Assembly (NCBI GenBank): GCA_002794775.1
Contig: NBAY01000005.1
Span: 124,001-188,000, forward strand
DNA length: 64,000 nt
From: Porodaedalea pini
Lineage: Eukaryota; Basidiomycota; Agaricomycetes; Hymenochaetales; Hymenochaetaceae
Direction: 5' to 3'
Part shown: one piece after another, positions 12,901-22,815 of the stretch
How positions within the stretch are numbered: the stretch's first letter is position 1
Layout of the letters: each line of letters begins with the position of its first letter
Position numbers and translations under genes: made by a program
The notes under the pieces: model-generated
The model's input: only the letters and a program-made list of their open reading frames with translations
What the model was told of the DNA's origin: nothing
Database searches by the model: none

Positions 12901-15354
12901 GGACGTTCCTAAAAGATCCGGAAGACATTGCGATGGAACAAAATCACAACCCGCTCCGCATCCGATTCGAACTCGAGTCCCTCAGTGACAAGTTCACCGC
13001 TCGTTACTTGAACGAGTTCAAGCAGGAACTCGATACCGAGAGGGCAGTGCTTGAACCGTAAATTCCAAATAAACGTCAAAATCGGCAGTGCCCACTGACT
13101 CCCCTTCTGTATTCAGCCTCCTTCAAGACAAAGCACCAGTCGGTTGGCTGACTTGGCCAGCTACAGTCGACTTATTTCTAGCCTCACCGCCCGGAAATTC
13201 CTCTTTCAAGCCGTGGGAACCTGCAAGTCAAGAAATGATTTCAGCAGTTCGCAAGGAAGTGACCAATAAGGAGTTTTGGAAGAGTCTTTCTGGCCATTTC
13301 GCAGAAGAGAACCACGCAAACGTCGCTACGCAGGACAACATCTCCTGCGTTAAATCGATCTGTGGGTTATTTAGATTTCTTGCGAAGGTGCTAGACGTAT
13401 TGACTTGTCTCGTAGTCCAACTTTTGGAGGAAGAGCCGTTTGAGTACCTCCAGCCTATACTGGAGGGGTTGATCAGCGACATCGATCAAGATAAGCAGCG
13501 CGCCGCCGCGGAGCTTATTGCAGGCCTAGTCGGCGGCTCGAAGCATTGGCCTGCGGATGCGCAGGAGCGTCTTTGGACCTGGCTCATGCCTCTGTTGACC
13601 AAGGTTCTCAGCTCGAGCGTGAAGACGGATACTATGCTTATATGGACGTCGTTCCTTGAAGTAAGCCCCAACGCGTTTTCTCTTTAGTGTATTATACCAT
13701 GCTCATACCTCTGCTTTCAGTACTTGTTCTTCAGCCGAGATCCAAGGCGAATACAGCCGCTCGTGAATTATGTCTTGGAAAGCTTCAAGACTGGCGACTT
13801 CAATGGGGAGTTATCCTTTAGCGCTGTCAAGATCGCCTCCTTCACTCGCGCATTCTATGAAGAGCTGGGCTGGCGTTCAAATGCATGGATGGATGAAATC
13901 GTAGATCGGTACTGGCTTGAGCTGAATAACGAGCATGACGAGGTCCGCGCGTACATCGCTGATGCTCTGGAGTTCTCGACTAAAGTGAAGGTATGAGATC
14001 GTGTAACTATCATGGATCATATTCTTATCTTTCTATTTATAGTGGCGACCGAAACCGTCAGTTCCGCGACCGGAAGTGTTCGTTCGCGAATGCAGAGTAT
14101 TGCCTTTGGATGTTGATATTATGGGCATTCGATCAACTTATCACAACGGGCGCGTTCGGGAGCTCGTAGAGAACTTCAAGATCTGGCGAGAGGAACGCAT
14201 TCCCGGAGCGAGGGCGTTCCAGTCCAAGTACGATCGAGTTGGTGTGACCGTTTGTAAATGGTTGTACCAATCAGTGCACGACATTCAAGCGAGCTCCGCC
14301 TTTGATTACATCCTGCCTTTGATGGTGAGTCTGTTGGTTTACTTACATCGTGACTCGTGCTCAACGATTCAAATAGCCTGAACTGTTCCGATTTAGCGAA
14401 GGTAGGTTTGTAGTACAGTTACCTTGACACATTGGTTGACAAGTTTTTCTAGTTAACGACAATGACGACCTTTCAAGAAGGGCAAATAACTTACTAGTTC
14501 GCATGTGCGGCGTGGTTCCTCCAAGATCGCTCGTAGATCCCTTAATTGATGCCATATTTGAAGCAATAAAGACATCGCCGGTGAGGTTGTTTTTATCTCT
14601 TGCCTATGTCAAATATTCAATTCCTAGTATCAGTCCTGGAGAGTACGGTTGAAAGCCCTTCCCCTCTTGCAGAGTGAGTCTCCATGAAACATGAGCTAGG
14701 CCTATGGACACCATCTAACTACTTCACCATCCTTCCAGTCTTCTACTTCCGCCAGCTTGTTTTGATTTCTGAAGCGAAGGTCCTCGAGATGCTCGAAGTG
14801 ATTTGCAGATGCCTCGACGACGAGAACATCGAGGTCCGCGAGATGGCTGCGACGTGAGTTTGTTCAACACTCTTTTAAACACTTACTAAATCCTCTTCCA
14901 GTACACTGTCAGGGATCATCCGCGTGTCTCCCCGGCACGGCATCATCACCCTCAAAGACCGCTTCGTGCGGCTAGTCAGCATGCACGAGTTGCCCGCACG
15001 CTCCGCGCCAGCATACGCCTCCGCGCTGCGAAAGCGGCACGCCGCGATCCTCGGCATCTGCGCGCTGATCGACTCGTTCCCTTACACCGTCGAGAAGTGG
15101 ATGCCGGCGCTGCTGACGGACGTGCTCGCGGAGCACACGTACGACCCGTTGCCGGTCTCGAGTGCAGTGCGTCGGTGCGCCGGTGCGTTCAAGAAGACGC
15201 ACCAGGATACGTGGCATGAGGACTCGAAGCGGTTCACAGAGGAGCAGCTGTCCGCGCTGTCGACGTTGTTGACCGGGTCGTCTTACTGTGAGTACTTTCT
15301 GTGTTTTTGTCTCTCTTTACCGGGAAAATGACGTTTGCGTCCGTAGACGCGTGA
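6967..15354 (+). CDS. BLM10: Proteasome activator Blm10/PA200 (PSME4)
   Basis: A very large many-exon gene, with roughly thirty short introns, coding for a protein of about 2,000 residues or more, as in the Blm10/PA200 family. This HEAT-repeat ring caps the 20S proteasome and opens its gate. The ATG at 6967 begins MNGNRLPDLTRLKIHDHVP. N-terminal blocks match the family: MDRLRTYVTSLPYSVESN, LVKLYYEVAVTPGMP, LRLPWKPIYKLLSKELF, ITDSSRRFFHPAAIDEML. Middle and late segments give typical helical repeats (KTELLDLFCLLRDK near 10340-10390, FDYILPLM near 14300, FYFRQLVLISEAKVLEMLEV near 14740). The C-terminus reads SSYYA, a HbYX-type tail that docks into the 20S alpha-ring pockets. Its last residues come from a terminal exon with only 8 coding bases. 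No internal break was seen, although not every exon was traced. Confidence 0.92.
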
Positions 15355-15671
15355 ATGGATCTAATTACATAGTTATACTGTATCTGTCGTATTCGCTGTA
15401 GCGATACATTGCTTAATTCCGGACTCCGCAAAGTATTTATCTCTGACCATTGTTTTGATTCCGTTTGATCACATATTGCATGGATTATAATATATGCGAC
15501 TGTGTACAGAGCTGTAAGCGTTCTCAGCGTCCAGATAAGATAGGGAAAACCGTGTGAAATGAAAATATGAACTCCTGAATCCGAGACTGCACTAGGCAGA
15601 AAGACAGGAAAGGCTGGTATACTAGAATAAATTAAAAGGAAAAAGTGTTGCGGCGGGCGGGAGAAACGGAG
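15355..15671. other. Convergent intergenic region
   Basis: About 320 AT-rich bases between the stop of the Blm10 gene and the stop of the minus-strand HIT gene. This is where both 3' UTRs and transcript ends must lie. No gene was seen. Confidence 0.45.
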
Positions 15672-17142
15672 TTATGACGAAGCGGGAAGCGCAGGGGATA
15701 GCAGCTGTCCGTTAGGCGCAAGCGAGGAGCCTGGGCGCGACTCGCCACTCGGAGGACTCGCACGGCCGCCGAGACCAAACGAGCCCTGCGTAGTGGTCGA
15801 GGGCGTCGCGGCACTTGCGAGCGGAGCGTTGAGGTCGAGGTGCGACGGCGCGGCGAGGCGCGCAGGCAGGGGCTCTGTCACGGGCGACCGCACAGCACTC
15901 CCGTACCCATTCCCACTCGCCTCCCGTCCGCGCACGCGCCCGGACTCTAGATCCGTGGCCAGCCCCTCGCGCGTCGTCTCGTGGCCGTCGGCGGTGCCGC
16001 TGCGTGCACCTGCGGCGGGGATGCGGTCGATGGGCCGTGTGCGCTGCCTATCGGAGCTGTCGGAGCGTATGCGGTTATTTGTGCTTTCTTCCCTGTATGC
16101 GTATGTCAGCACGGTAGGATGATGAAATGGAGTTCGGGAAACGGGCACGGTGGGAAAATGGGAATGGAAGACCGGTTTGCCAAGCCCAGCGGCAGCAAGA
16201 ACTAGATTCTGATCGACGGGAAGAAGGTGGCGCCCGGATCGGAATCGATTGCGCGTTGTCGGCGTCCCACATTGGGAACATATCACTCGGAACGAACGGG
16301 GCAAAGAAAAGGAAAATACAAATCAAAGCACGCACCGAATCTCAGCGATCAGGTCATCGACGGCGTACCATGCGAGCGGGCCGTACGCGACAGAGCGCCA
16401 CCAGCCGCAGCGATCCATGGGTGCGACGTACGCGTGCGCGTGCAGGTGGTCCTTCACGGGAATCTGGCTGTCCTTCCAGGGCGGTGTGATGAACCCCACG
16501 CGGAACTGCGAGTGCGCATGCGTCTGCTGTGCGGAGGGCGGGAGCGAGGACGAGGAAGGGGAGGTGGGCGGGGAAGAGGAGGAAGGGTGCATGACTGGGG
16601 AGTAAGACGAGGCCGACGCGGAGCTAAACTGGTTGAGGAAACGGTGTGCGAGCTCGCGCAGGTGGATGAGCAGCGGAACGTCGCTTGAGGACTGTTAAGT
16701 CCGCAGTCAGTCTTCGTTCACTTCTTAGGCTATAAATACAGAGAATACGCACGAGCATATAAAGCGATGGAACGTGCAAGCTGGAGGGTCAACCAAGTAA
16801 GCTTGTGAGACACTACGACAGGCAGAGCGGAACGCACTTGAAGACGATAACGAGATGAGCGATACTCGAGACGGGGTGGGCGCGCTCGCGGTATACAGTG
16901 AAGTTCTCGTCATGCCAGAGCACCTCCGGCTCATCCGCCCCTCTCCCTCTCCTCGTCCCCGAACTCGAACTCGAGCGCGAGGCAGAGGCCGCCGCGAAGG
17001 AGGACAACGATGGAGACGACGAGTTCAAAGACGGCGAGTTCGACGGAGACGACGAGAAAAGTGGGGAGCTCGGAGTGTGGGCCGATGCAGCGCGCGAGAC
17101 GATGCCACACAGCGGGCAGCCGCTCTTGCTCGGGAAGGACAT
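15672..17142 (-). CDS. HIT (histidine triad) family protein
   Basis: The first in-frame ATG (17142) gives MSFPSKSGCPLCGIV, with a CPLCG pair that may bind metal. A long Ser-rich insert and an Arg/Gly stretch follow. The HIT core is then spliced from several exons: EVLWHDENFTVYRERAHP, HLVIVFK, the 27-base exon LHVPSLYML, and SSDVPLLIHLRELAHRF. After another Ser/Pro insert comes FRVGFITPPW and the triad HLHAHAYV, where the central His would be the nucleophile. A variable Arg/Ser/Pro-rich tail ends at 15672. HIT enzymes hydrolyse or transfer nucleotidyl groups; the substrate of this one is unknown. The layout, with an N-terminal Cys pair and inserts, recalls fungal HIT proteins of the HINT3/aprataxin-like groups. 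It is divergent from the translin-family gene at 17537. Confidence 0.85.
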
Positions 17143-17536
17143 CTTGGGATCAGAACACGTCCACGGCGATGCTGAGGGCTGCAGTTTATGTGAAATGAGC
17201 CCTTGGGGCGAATAAGAGGCCAAGAGTAAATTGCACGACAGTGGGCGGGGAAGCCGCTCGGCTGGAGATGCTAAGCGAATCCGTCACCCCGTAAGGTGGG
17301 ATTATGTCAAGGAAGCGGGCGGCGTCGTGGCACTGCTCAGTGCAGAGAGAGGGAAAGAGCACAGCGCAGCAAGACGGTGAAAGAAAGAAAATAAAAGAGC
17401 GTCGGATCGTAATCGTAATTGGATCTATTTGAGTGCCTGTGGGAGGTAGTCGTCGTGTCCGCAGCCGTTTTAAATAGTGGCGGAGCCGCGTCGATGGAAC
17501 GCTCGTCACTCTCTATCTGTCTTACTCTCCACCGAT
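17143..17536. promoter_or_regulatory. Divergent promoter region, HIT gene / TSNAX
   Basis: About 390 bases between two divergent start codons. No defined motif could be assigned. Confidence 0.4.
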
Positions 17537-18668
17537 ATGGCCACAGGCACGGCGCCAACGTCACCAGCGGCAGCATTCATTCCAGAGACACCCTCGTCTC
17601 CACGGACGCTGCATTCGCGTGAGGAGATCGTCTCGGCGTTCGCGGAGATGCGCGACGAACTGGACGCGCACAACGACCGACGCGAGCGGCTCGTCAAGGT
17701 CTGTCGCTGTCCAAGCCCTCTGTCTTATGCTTTGCTTCCGAGATTCGGGGAGTAATTCAGTGCTTGGCAGGCTAGTCGGGACGTCACCATCCTCGCGAAG
17801 CGGGTCATATTTCTTCTGCATCGGTATGCAGCGCTCAAATGCATGCATTAATGTATTTACATGCTAATCGTAACTCAGATTAGTGACGAGTGCCTCCACA
17901 ACCGACACCGATGCTTTCCCTTCTGCAGCTGCGCAAGGGCGCTCGAAGCTTGTCGACACACAAAACCTCTTCCGCAGCATGCGCGAGGACCTGGAGGGTG
18001 AACGCTTCTGGCGGTACCAGCAAGCAGTCTCTCCAGGTTTACAGGAGTACATCGAGGCGCTCGCGTATGCGCATTATCTCGAGAGTGGGAGGTTAATTGG
18101 ATTGGATGGCGTGCAGGCGACTTTGTGTTGCGAAAAAGACGGGAAGGGTGGAAGGTTGTTCCCGCTGCCGATGGACGAGTACCTACTGGGTGTGTCGGAC
18201 GTGACCGGCGAGCTTATGCGCTTCGCCATCACTGCGATCGGGCGCCGGGGCGGGCGCGGAACGGCACGCGCGGTGAGCGACTTTGTGCGGAATTGCAAAG
18301 CAGGTGTGTGTGTTCGTTTTGCGGCGCTGAGCTTTCTGGGGTGCCTGCATACTCAAGATTTGCACGCAGATTTTGAGGGCTTCACGCCCTATGTGAAGCA
18401 CCTGGGAAAGAAGCAGGCCGTAACGACGCAGTCTTTGCAAAAGATCGAGGACGGTGGGTGACTGGATTCTCTATTATGCACTTGCACAAACTGACTTTGT
18501 GCAGCGGCGTATGCGATTGCGGTGCGGACATCGGAGTACGATTTCCCTGAGAATATGCTGGACGACATCGTCGAACGTTGTGTTTCTGATGTGAGAAGCG
18601 GGGGTGGGAGGCGGCGGGCGGGCGGAGGCGAATACGATGGAGAATGCGAGTCTGACGAAGGATACTAA
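17537..18668 (+). CDS. TSNAX: Translin-associated factor X (Trax)
   Basis: A translin-family all-helical protein of about 300 residues. With translin it forms the C3PO endoribonuclease, and Trax supplies the active site. The ATG at 17537 begins MATGTAPTSPAAAF. The first helix holds REEIVSAFAEMRDELDAHNDRRERLVK, split by an intron near 17699, and ASRDVTILAKRVIFLLHR follows. The catalytic helix reads SPGLQEYIEALAYAHYLESG and keeps the two Glu residues used for metal binding in Trax. The later GVSDVTGELMRFAITA supplies the acidic residue of the second motif. The C-terminus ends in a Gly/Arg-rich and acidic tail before TAA at 18666-18668. No frameshift is visible. A translin partner gene is not in this window. 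Confidence 0.9.
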
Positions 18669-19388
18669 GTAGAGCGGTTAGATACAGTTCCCACCGAGAG
18701 CTTATTGTTTGTTTTTCCCGTCGCTATCAGGACATGAGAAGGTAAGATTAACAATAAGAAATACAAAGTGCTTGGTTGGGAGAACAAGAGGGACGACTGC
18801 GATGGGAGGCTCGGCGCGAGAATACTACTGAATAGGATAACTGCCTGATCAAGCACTCGCGGACAATAAGGCGCGCTCTTTACAGAGAAAACAAAAAGTG
18901 CGCTGGGATATAAGGAGGCTCACTGGGCCGGACTGAATTCCCCACTCCGCCTTTCGGATTACAGTCTCTCCTCTTGCTTTCGCCTTTGCTCTCTTTCTCT
19001 GTGAGTACATGCTAGTTTTGCCTAGTTGGTTTGCAGCTAGACTGACTGTATGCATAGTCCGCCGTCGTACCGGTCTAAGTAGGTCTCCCATAAACACGCA
19101 CAGTGCTCGTACATATACTGACATACCGCGCTGCCTAGTATTCTCTAATCACTAGCATCTGCAACTATCTGCCGCAACTCGCATTCAAGTTCACGCCTCC
19201 TTCGCATTTTTCACGAGACGCACTTCCTATTTCGTTCAATCGCAGGTCGATCATCCCAACTACTATCCCCTTTGCATCCGTCCACTTCCTCCTCTTAAAC
19301 GCCCCTCACATCCCTCTATTCGCTTTCTTGTCCTCCCCTTCGCACACCCACACCCACATTTTCTTTCGCACTTCGCATTCTCAACGCC
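18669..19388. other. Intergenic region, no gene seen
   Basis: About 720 bases between TSNAX and the BTG-like gene. The last 200 bases are strongly C/T-rich (CACACCCACACCCACA near 19340-19360), typical of a fungal promoter and 5' leader. No coding exon with family resemblance was found. Confidence 0.45.
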
Positions 19389-20336
19389 ATGTCCGCCCTC
19401 TCCGCCACCAGCCTCGCAGTCACCGTCGCACACGCAGTCACGTACCTCACCCGCCCGCTCGCCACCCGCCTCGCGTCCAACACTTTCTCGGCCCTCCAGA
19501 CCGCACTCGAGGCGAACCTCGCTGCTGCGTTTGCTGCCACCTGGGTTCCTCAGGACCCCGCACGCGGCTCCGGTCGCCGCGTGCTCAGCTTTGCTCCCGG
19601 AGCGCTCCCGCCGCGGCCTGTGTACAAGGCGTGCGCCGCTGCGCGTGTGGACTGGGCAGCGTGGAGTGCTCTGCTCGGTGATAAGGAGTTTGACCTCATC
19701 GTTGACCCTGGCTGTGTGTCCGTGAGGCTTACGAATGCATGGGGCGCGCCGACATGTATTGTCGTCTGGTCTGAGGAACTCGAGTTTGCGCAGGCTCAGC
19801 GCGACCGCGGTGTGCACACGCCGCAGCCGATCGCGGTTCCTGCGCCGCAGACTTCGAAGACGCTTGCGCAGCGCCTCATGGAGGATGACGCTGCGGACGA
19901 AGAGGCTCTATTTTCGCTGCTTGCGGCCGAGATGCGCGAGCCCGCGTGGAAGTCGCCTGTCGTTGACGCGTTCCCTGTCGCTTCCTTCGGTGCTGCTGCT
20001 GCCACTGCCAATCCTGCTGTATCATTTTTGGGGCACTCGCGCTCTTCGTCGCGCTCGTCCGTGAGCACATCGAGCTCCCTCCTTTCCGACGACGCGCTTT
20101 CCTCTTGCGGTTCCCTCTCGTCCGTCTCTACCGCCGCGTCCTCGGATGCAGGCTCGGTCTCTAAGAAGTCTGGACATGTGCGCAGCCGCTCCACGATCGT
20201 GTTTGTCGACACGTCCCGTACAGAGGTGACGCCGTACGACGGCGGGAAGACGACCGTCCTCACAGGTGGAGTCATGCTTGGCGCCGCGCCCGCACGCAAC
20301 TCGCACGCCGCCTCGCGCAAGCTCCCGCGCTTCTGA
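19389..20336 (+). CDS. BTG/Tob-type anti-proliferative domain protein
   Basis: An intronless frame of 315 residues; the ATG at 19389 has a good context (CGCCATGTC). Residues of about 1-130 follow the BTG/Tob domain of animals: a helical start (AVTYLTRPL), the block ALEANLAAAFAATWVP, the GSGRRVLSF strand matching the family's KGSGYRCI, a helix with VYKACAAARVDW, and the second signature FDLIVDPGCVSVRL, matching LTLWVDPYEVSYRI. In animals this domain binds the CAF1/CCR4-NOT deadenylase and lowers mRNA stability. The C-terminal half is low in complexity and Ser-rich (SRSSSRSSVSTSSSLLS), then a short conserved-looking end (RSTIVFVDTSRTEVTPYDGG) that could be a binding motif. The role in deadenylation is inferred from the family. 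Confidence 0.82.
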   Translation: MSALSATSLAVTVAHAVTYLTRPLATRLASNTFSALQTALEANLAAAFAATWVPQDPARGSGRRVLSFAPGALPPRPVYKACAAARVDWAAWSALLGDKEFDLIVDPGCVSVRLTNAWGAPTCIVVWSEELEFAQAQRDRGVHTPQPIAVPAPQTSKTLAQRLMEDDAADEEALFSLLAAEMREPAWKSPVVDAFPVASFGAAAATANPAVSFLGHSRSSSRSSVSTSSSLLSDDALSSCGSLSSVSTAASSDAGSVSKKSGHVRSRSTIVFVDTSRTEVTPYDGGKTTVLTGGVMLGAAPARNSHAASRKLPRF

Positions 20337-21465
20337 GCCGCTACGGCCCCCTTATCTTGCATTCGTTATTATCTTCGCTTCAGTTCTCTTTCACGAAAAG
20401 CATCGGCATTCAGTTAGACCCCTACGACGGCTCGTTTTTTTCTTTCTTCTCTTTTTCTTCTTTACGACACCTTTGACAATCGACGACGTACGACGACGTA
20501 CCCTACTTGCATCACAGGCATACATATCCTTGTAAACCCCTCCATCCCACAACGCCTAATCACTTGCCTTTTTATCTTCGCATCCGACGCCCTTCACTTT
20601 CAATTGCGGGCTGGTTCATATCTGTTTCATCACCATCCCTATCCACATCAGACGACCCCGACTCCCGACTGTGTATTGCTGCTTGCATTTGTGTTTCATC
20701 CATTGCCATTCATATCTACTGCCCCCCAACTAGCAATCATTTATCTCTCTCTTTTATTTCTTCAAGCTTCTGGGACTTTGTTGCACAACCGACTCTCTAT
20801 AGCATAGTGGGTACATACGTATTATAATAACTGCCTCTGCCTCTGCCTCTGAATCCCGTTTGAAACTTGGGAAAGTCGTAAACTTCAAAGGAACGCTCTT
20901 CGACGCTGAGTTTGGATTTCGCCGCTGACAAATCATCCACCCAATTCCAATCAGGATCCTTTTTTCCCTTTCTTCTAGCACCAGCTCGACGACGACGGAT
21001 TGCCTTCTTTCATATTGTGTGCTTTCCTGTCTCTTCGCCCGGCGTTCTGTGCGCTGTGGTCTTGGGGCTGGTAGAGCGCCTTTTCGGCTACACGTTGAGG
21101 GACCTCGCCTTGAGTTCGGGCGGCTCGGCTTAGCGGTGGGCTGTTCGAAATTTGGAGGAGGGACATGCTTCTTTGGGGTGGTTACTCGTGAGGTGGGAGG
21201 ATGGAAGCGTCTTGGGAGATGAGGTGGCTCCGGTTTCTTTTGTGCGGCGAGAGATACTTAAGTTCCTTAAGCTTACCTCTGAATATGAGTGAATACTTGC
21301 TACGTACGCTGGCTTGCCAAGTCGAGAGTCTCGACGATCACGTTGGACACGCTGGAGACGCGTGCATGACGCTCTCCATGTCTCAATTTTCCCCTCTTGC
21401 TCTCTTGCTCTTTTCCTGCCAAGCTCCTGCACTAGCTAGGAAATAAAGTCGGGCAAGGGCGCACA
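20337..21465. other. Long intergenic region with a short hexamer repeat
   Basis: About 1.1 kb between the BTG-like and DinB-like genes. The first part is T-rich and probably 3' UTR. No coding exon was convincing in either direction. Confidence 0.45.
20831..20851. repeat. Short tandem repeat (CTGCCT)x3.5
   Basis: The hexamer CTGCCT is repeated three and a half times without interruption in the intergenic region. It is a minor microsatellite. Confidence 0.8.
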
Positions 21466-22454
21466 ATGCAAACTCTCTCTTCGTATTCCTCTTCGTCGAA
21501 CGGCGCCACAGTGACCTCGAAGGCGAAGCAGAACGGTGCTAATGGACACGGTGCTGTTAATGGCAGCATGTCGCACCTCAAAGTCAACGGATCGCATTCA
21601 GCCGAGGATGAGGATGAGGCAGAGGCAGAGGCAGACTCGCTCGACAAGCTGCTCGCGGTGTCCGTGGTCGTCCTGCGCCAGGCCGTCGAGCTCGTGAACG
21701 AGAGCCTCTGCGAGGACGCGCAGCTGACGCAGGTCTCGAAGTATATTCCAGGCTCGACTATCGGTGCGCATTCTCTTCCCTCCCTTCTTATGAGTCTGTA
21801 GCTGAAATGCAGTCTACTTGTTGCAGGTAAACACCTCCGACACGCAACGGACCACTTCTCCCTCCTCCTCGACAGCCTCTCCAGCACCTCCGACCCCAGC
21901 TCCATCTCAGAATCAGAACAAGGGGAGTTTGAACTGAGCTACGACGTCCGCGCACGGGGCACGCCAATGGAGACGAGCCGCGCCGCAGCGCGCACGGCGC
22001 TCGAGACCTGTATAATGCGTCTGCAGCGTTCGGTCCCGCAGGTGGGGCGCGATGCACCCGTGAGGCTGACGGCGGTGACGCCGTATGCACAGACGTTCAG
22101 GACGAGCTTTGGGCGAGAGGTGAGTGCCCTTTCTTATTACTTATATGGGTGGAGTGAGCTGATTCGTGTTTAGTTGTGGTTCGTGGCGCTGCATGCGGTA
22201 CATCATTGGTCAATGGTAAGTTCCCGCTCGGCCCTCTCATTTCATAGATTGAGTGCTAACACGCCCCCGTCCAGGTCCGAGTAATAGCTGGCGAACTCGT
22301 GCGTAGCCTCCGAATCGGCTTTCCTGCTTTCCTCATACTGACTCTGACTTTCTTCATCTACCAGGGCATACAGCTCGAAGACTCGTTTGGCGTTGCGCCC
22401 TCCACGCTGGTTTACCGTGGGTCGGACGGGCCCCTTGGGAAAGCGAAAATTTAG
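21466..22454 (+). CDS. DinB/YfiT-like four-helix protein
   Basis: Four exons give about 250 residues. The N-terminus is low in complexity (Ser/Asn/Gly, then an acidic AEDEDEAEAEAD run). The folded part starts at DKLLAVSVVVLRQAVELVNE. It includes GKHLRHATDHFSLLLDSL and, after an intron, RELWFVALHAVHHWSMVRVIAG. The first segment puts His residues near the start of a long helix; the second carries the HAVHH group on the next helix. This spacing is that of the DinB/YfiT fold, whose three His residues bind a divalent metal. It ends with GIQLEDSFGVAPSTLVYRG and TAG at 22452-22454. Substrate and process are unknown; bacterial relatives include thiol transferases. The family call is from pattern only. 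Confidence 0.65.
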
Positions 22455-22815
22455 TCTATTGTTTTTACGGCGCCATCGGGCGTTGTGCGCACTGCTTTTC
22501 CGCTGTCGGTCGGGCCTCCCTTTGTTCTTGTTGCCACTTCCTCGATTCCGTGTTTCTTTTCCAGTCATCCTTGTGTTTTGTTGCTTTTTTCAGCTATAAA
22601 TATCTTAATGCTGCATTCACGTATGTGAGGAAAATTCTTGAAATTTAAAGAAATACGTGGGTGTCGGAGTGAAGATCCAGAGTACAGTACAGAATGATCT
22701 GCACGTCGATCTATTTTTAGCGCTACGGCTTGTCTTTTACCACTGCAACGCGCTGCGCCTCAAAGGAGATCAAAAGCCAGCTTTCTTTCTATACCCATCT
22801 CGAAAATAGTAAAAT
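22455..22815. other. Intergenic region upstream of RPD3
   Basis: About 360 bases between two plus-strand genes. No gene or defined site was recognised. Confidence 0.4.

Noticed and set aside
15793..16688. Several plus-strand open frames of 70-150 codons
   Set aside because: They are Arg/Gly-rich antisense images of the minus-strand HIT gene, whose spliced product has the histidine triad.
19796..20362. 188-codon minus-strand open frame
   Set aside because: It lies antisense to the Ser-rich tail of the BTG-like gene; codon bias explains the lack of stops.
20912..21446. Open frames of 70-80 codons in the BTG/DinB-like intergenic region
   Set aside because: No ATG in good context, no splice partners and no recognisable motif; more likely untranslated sequence.
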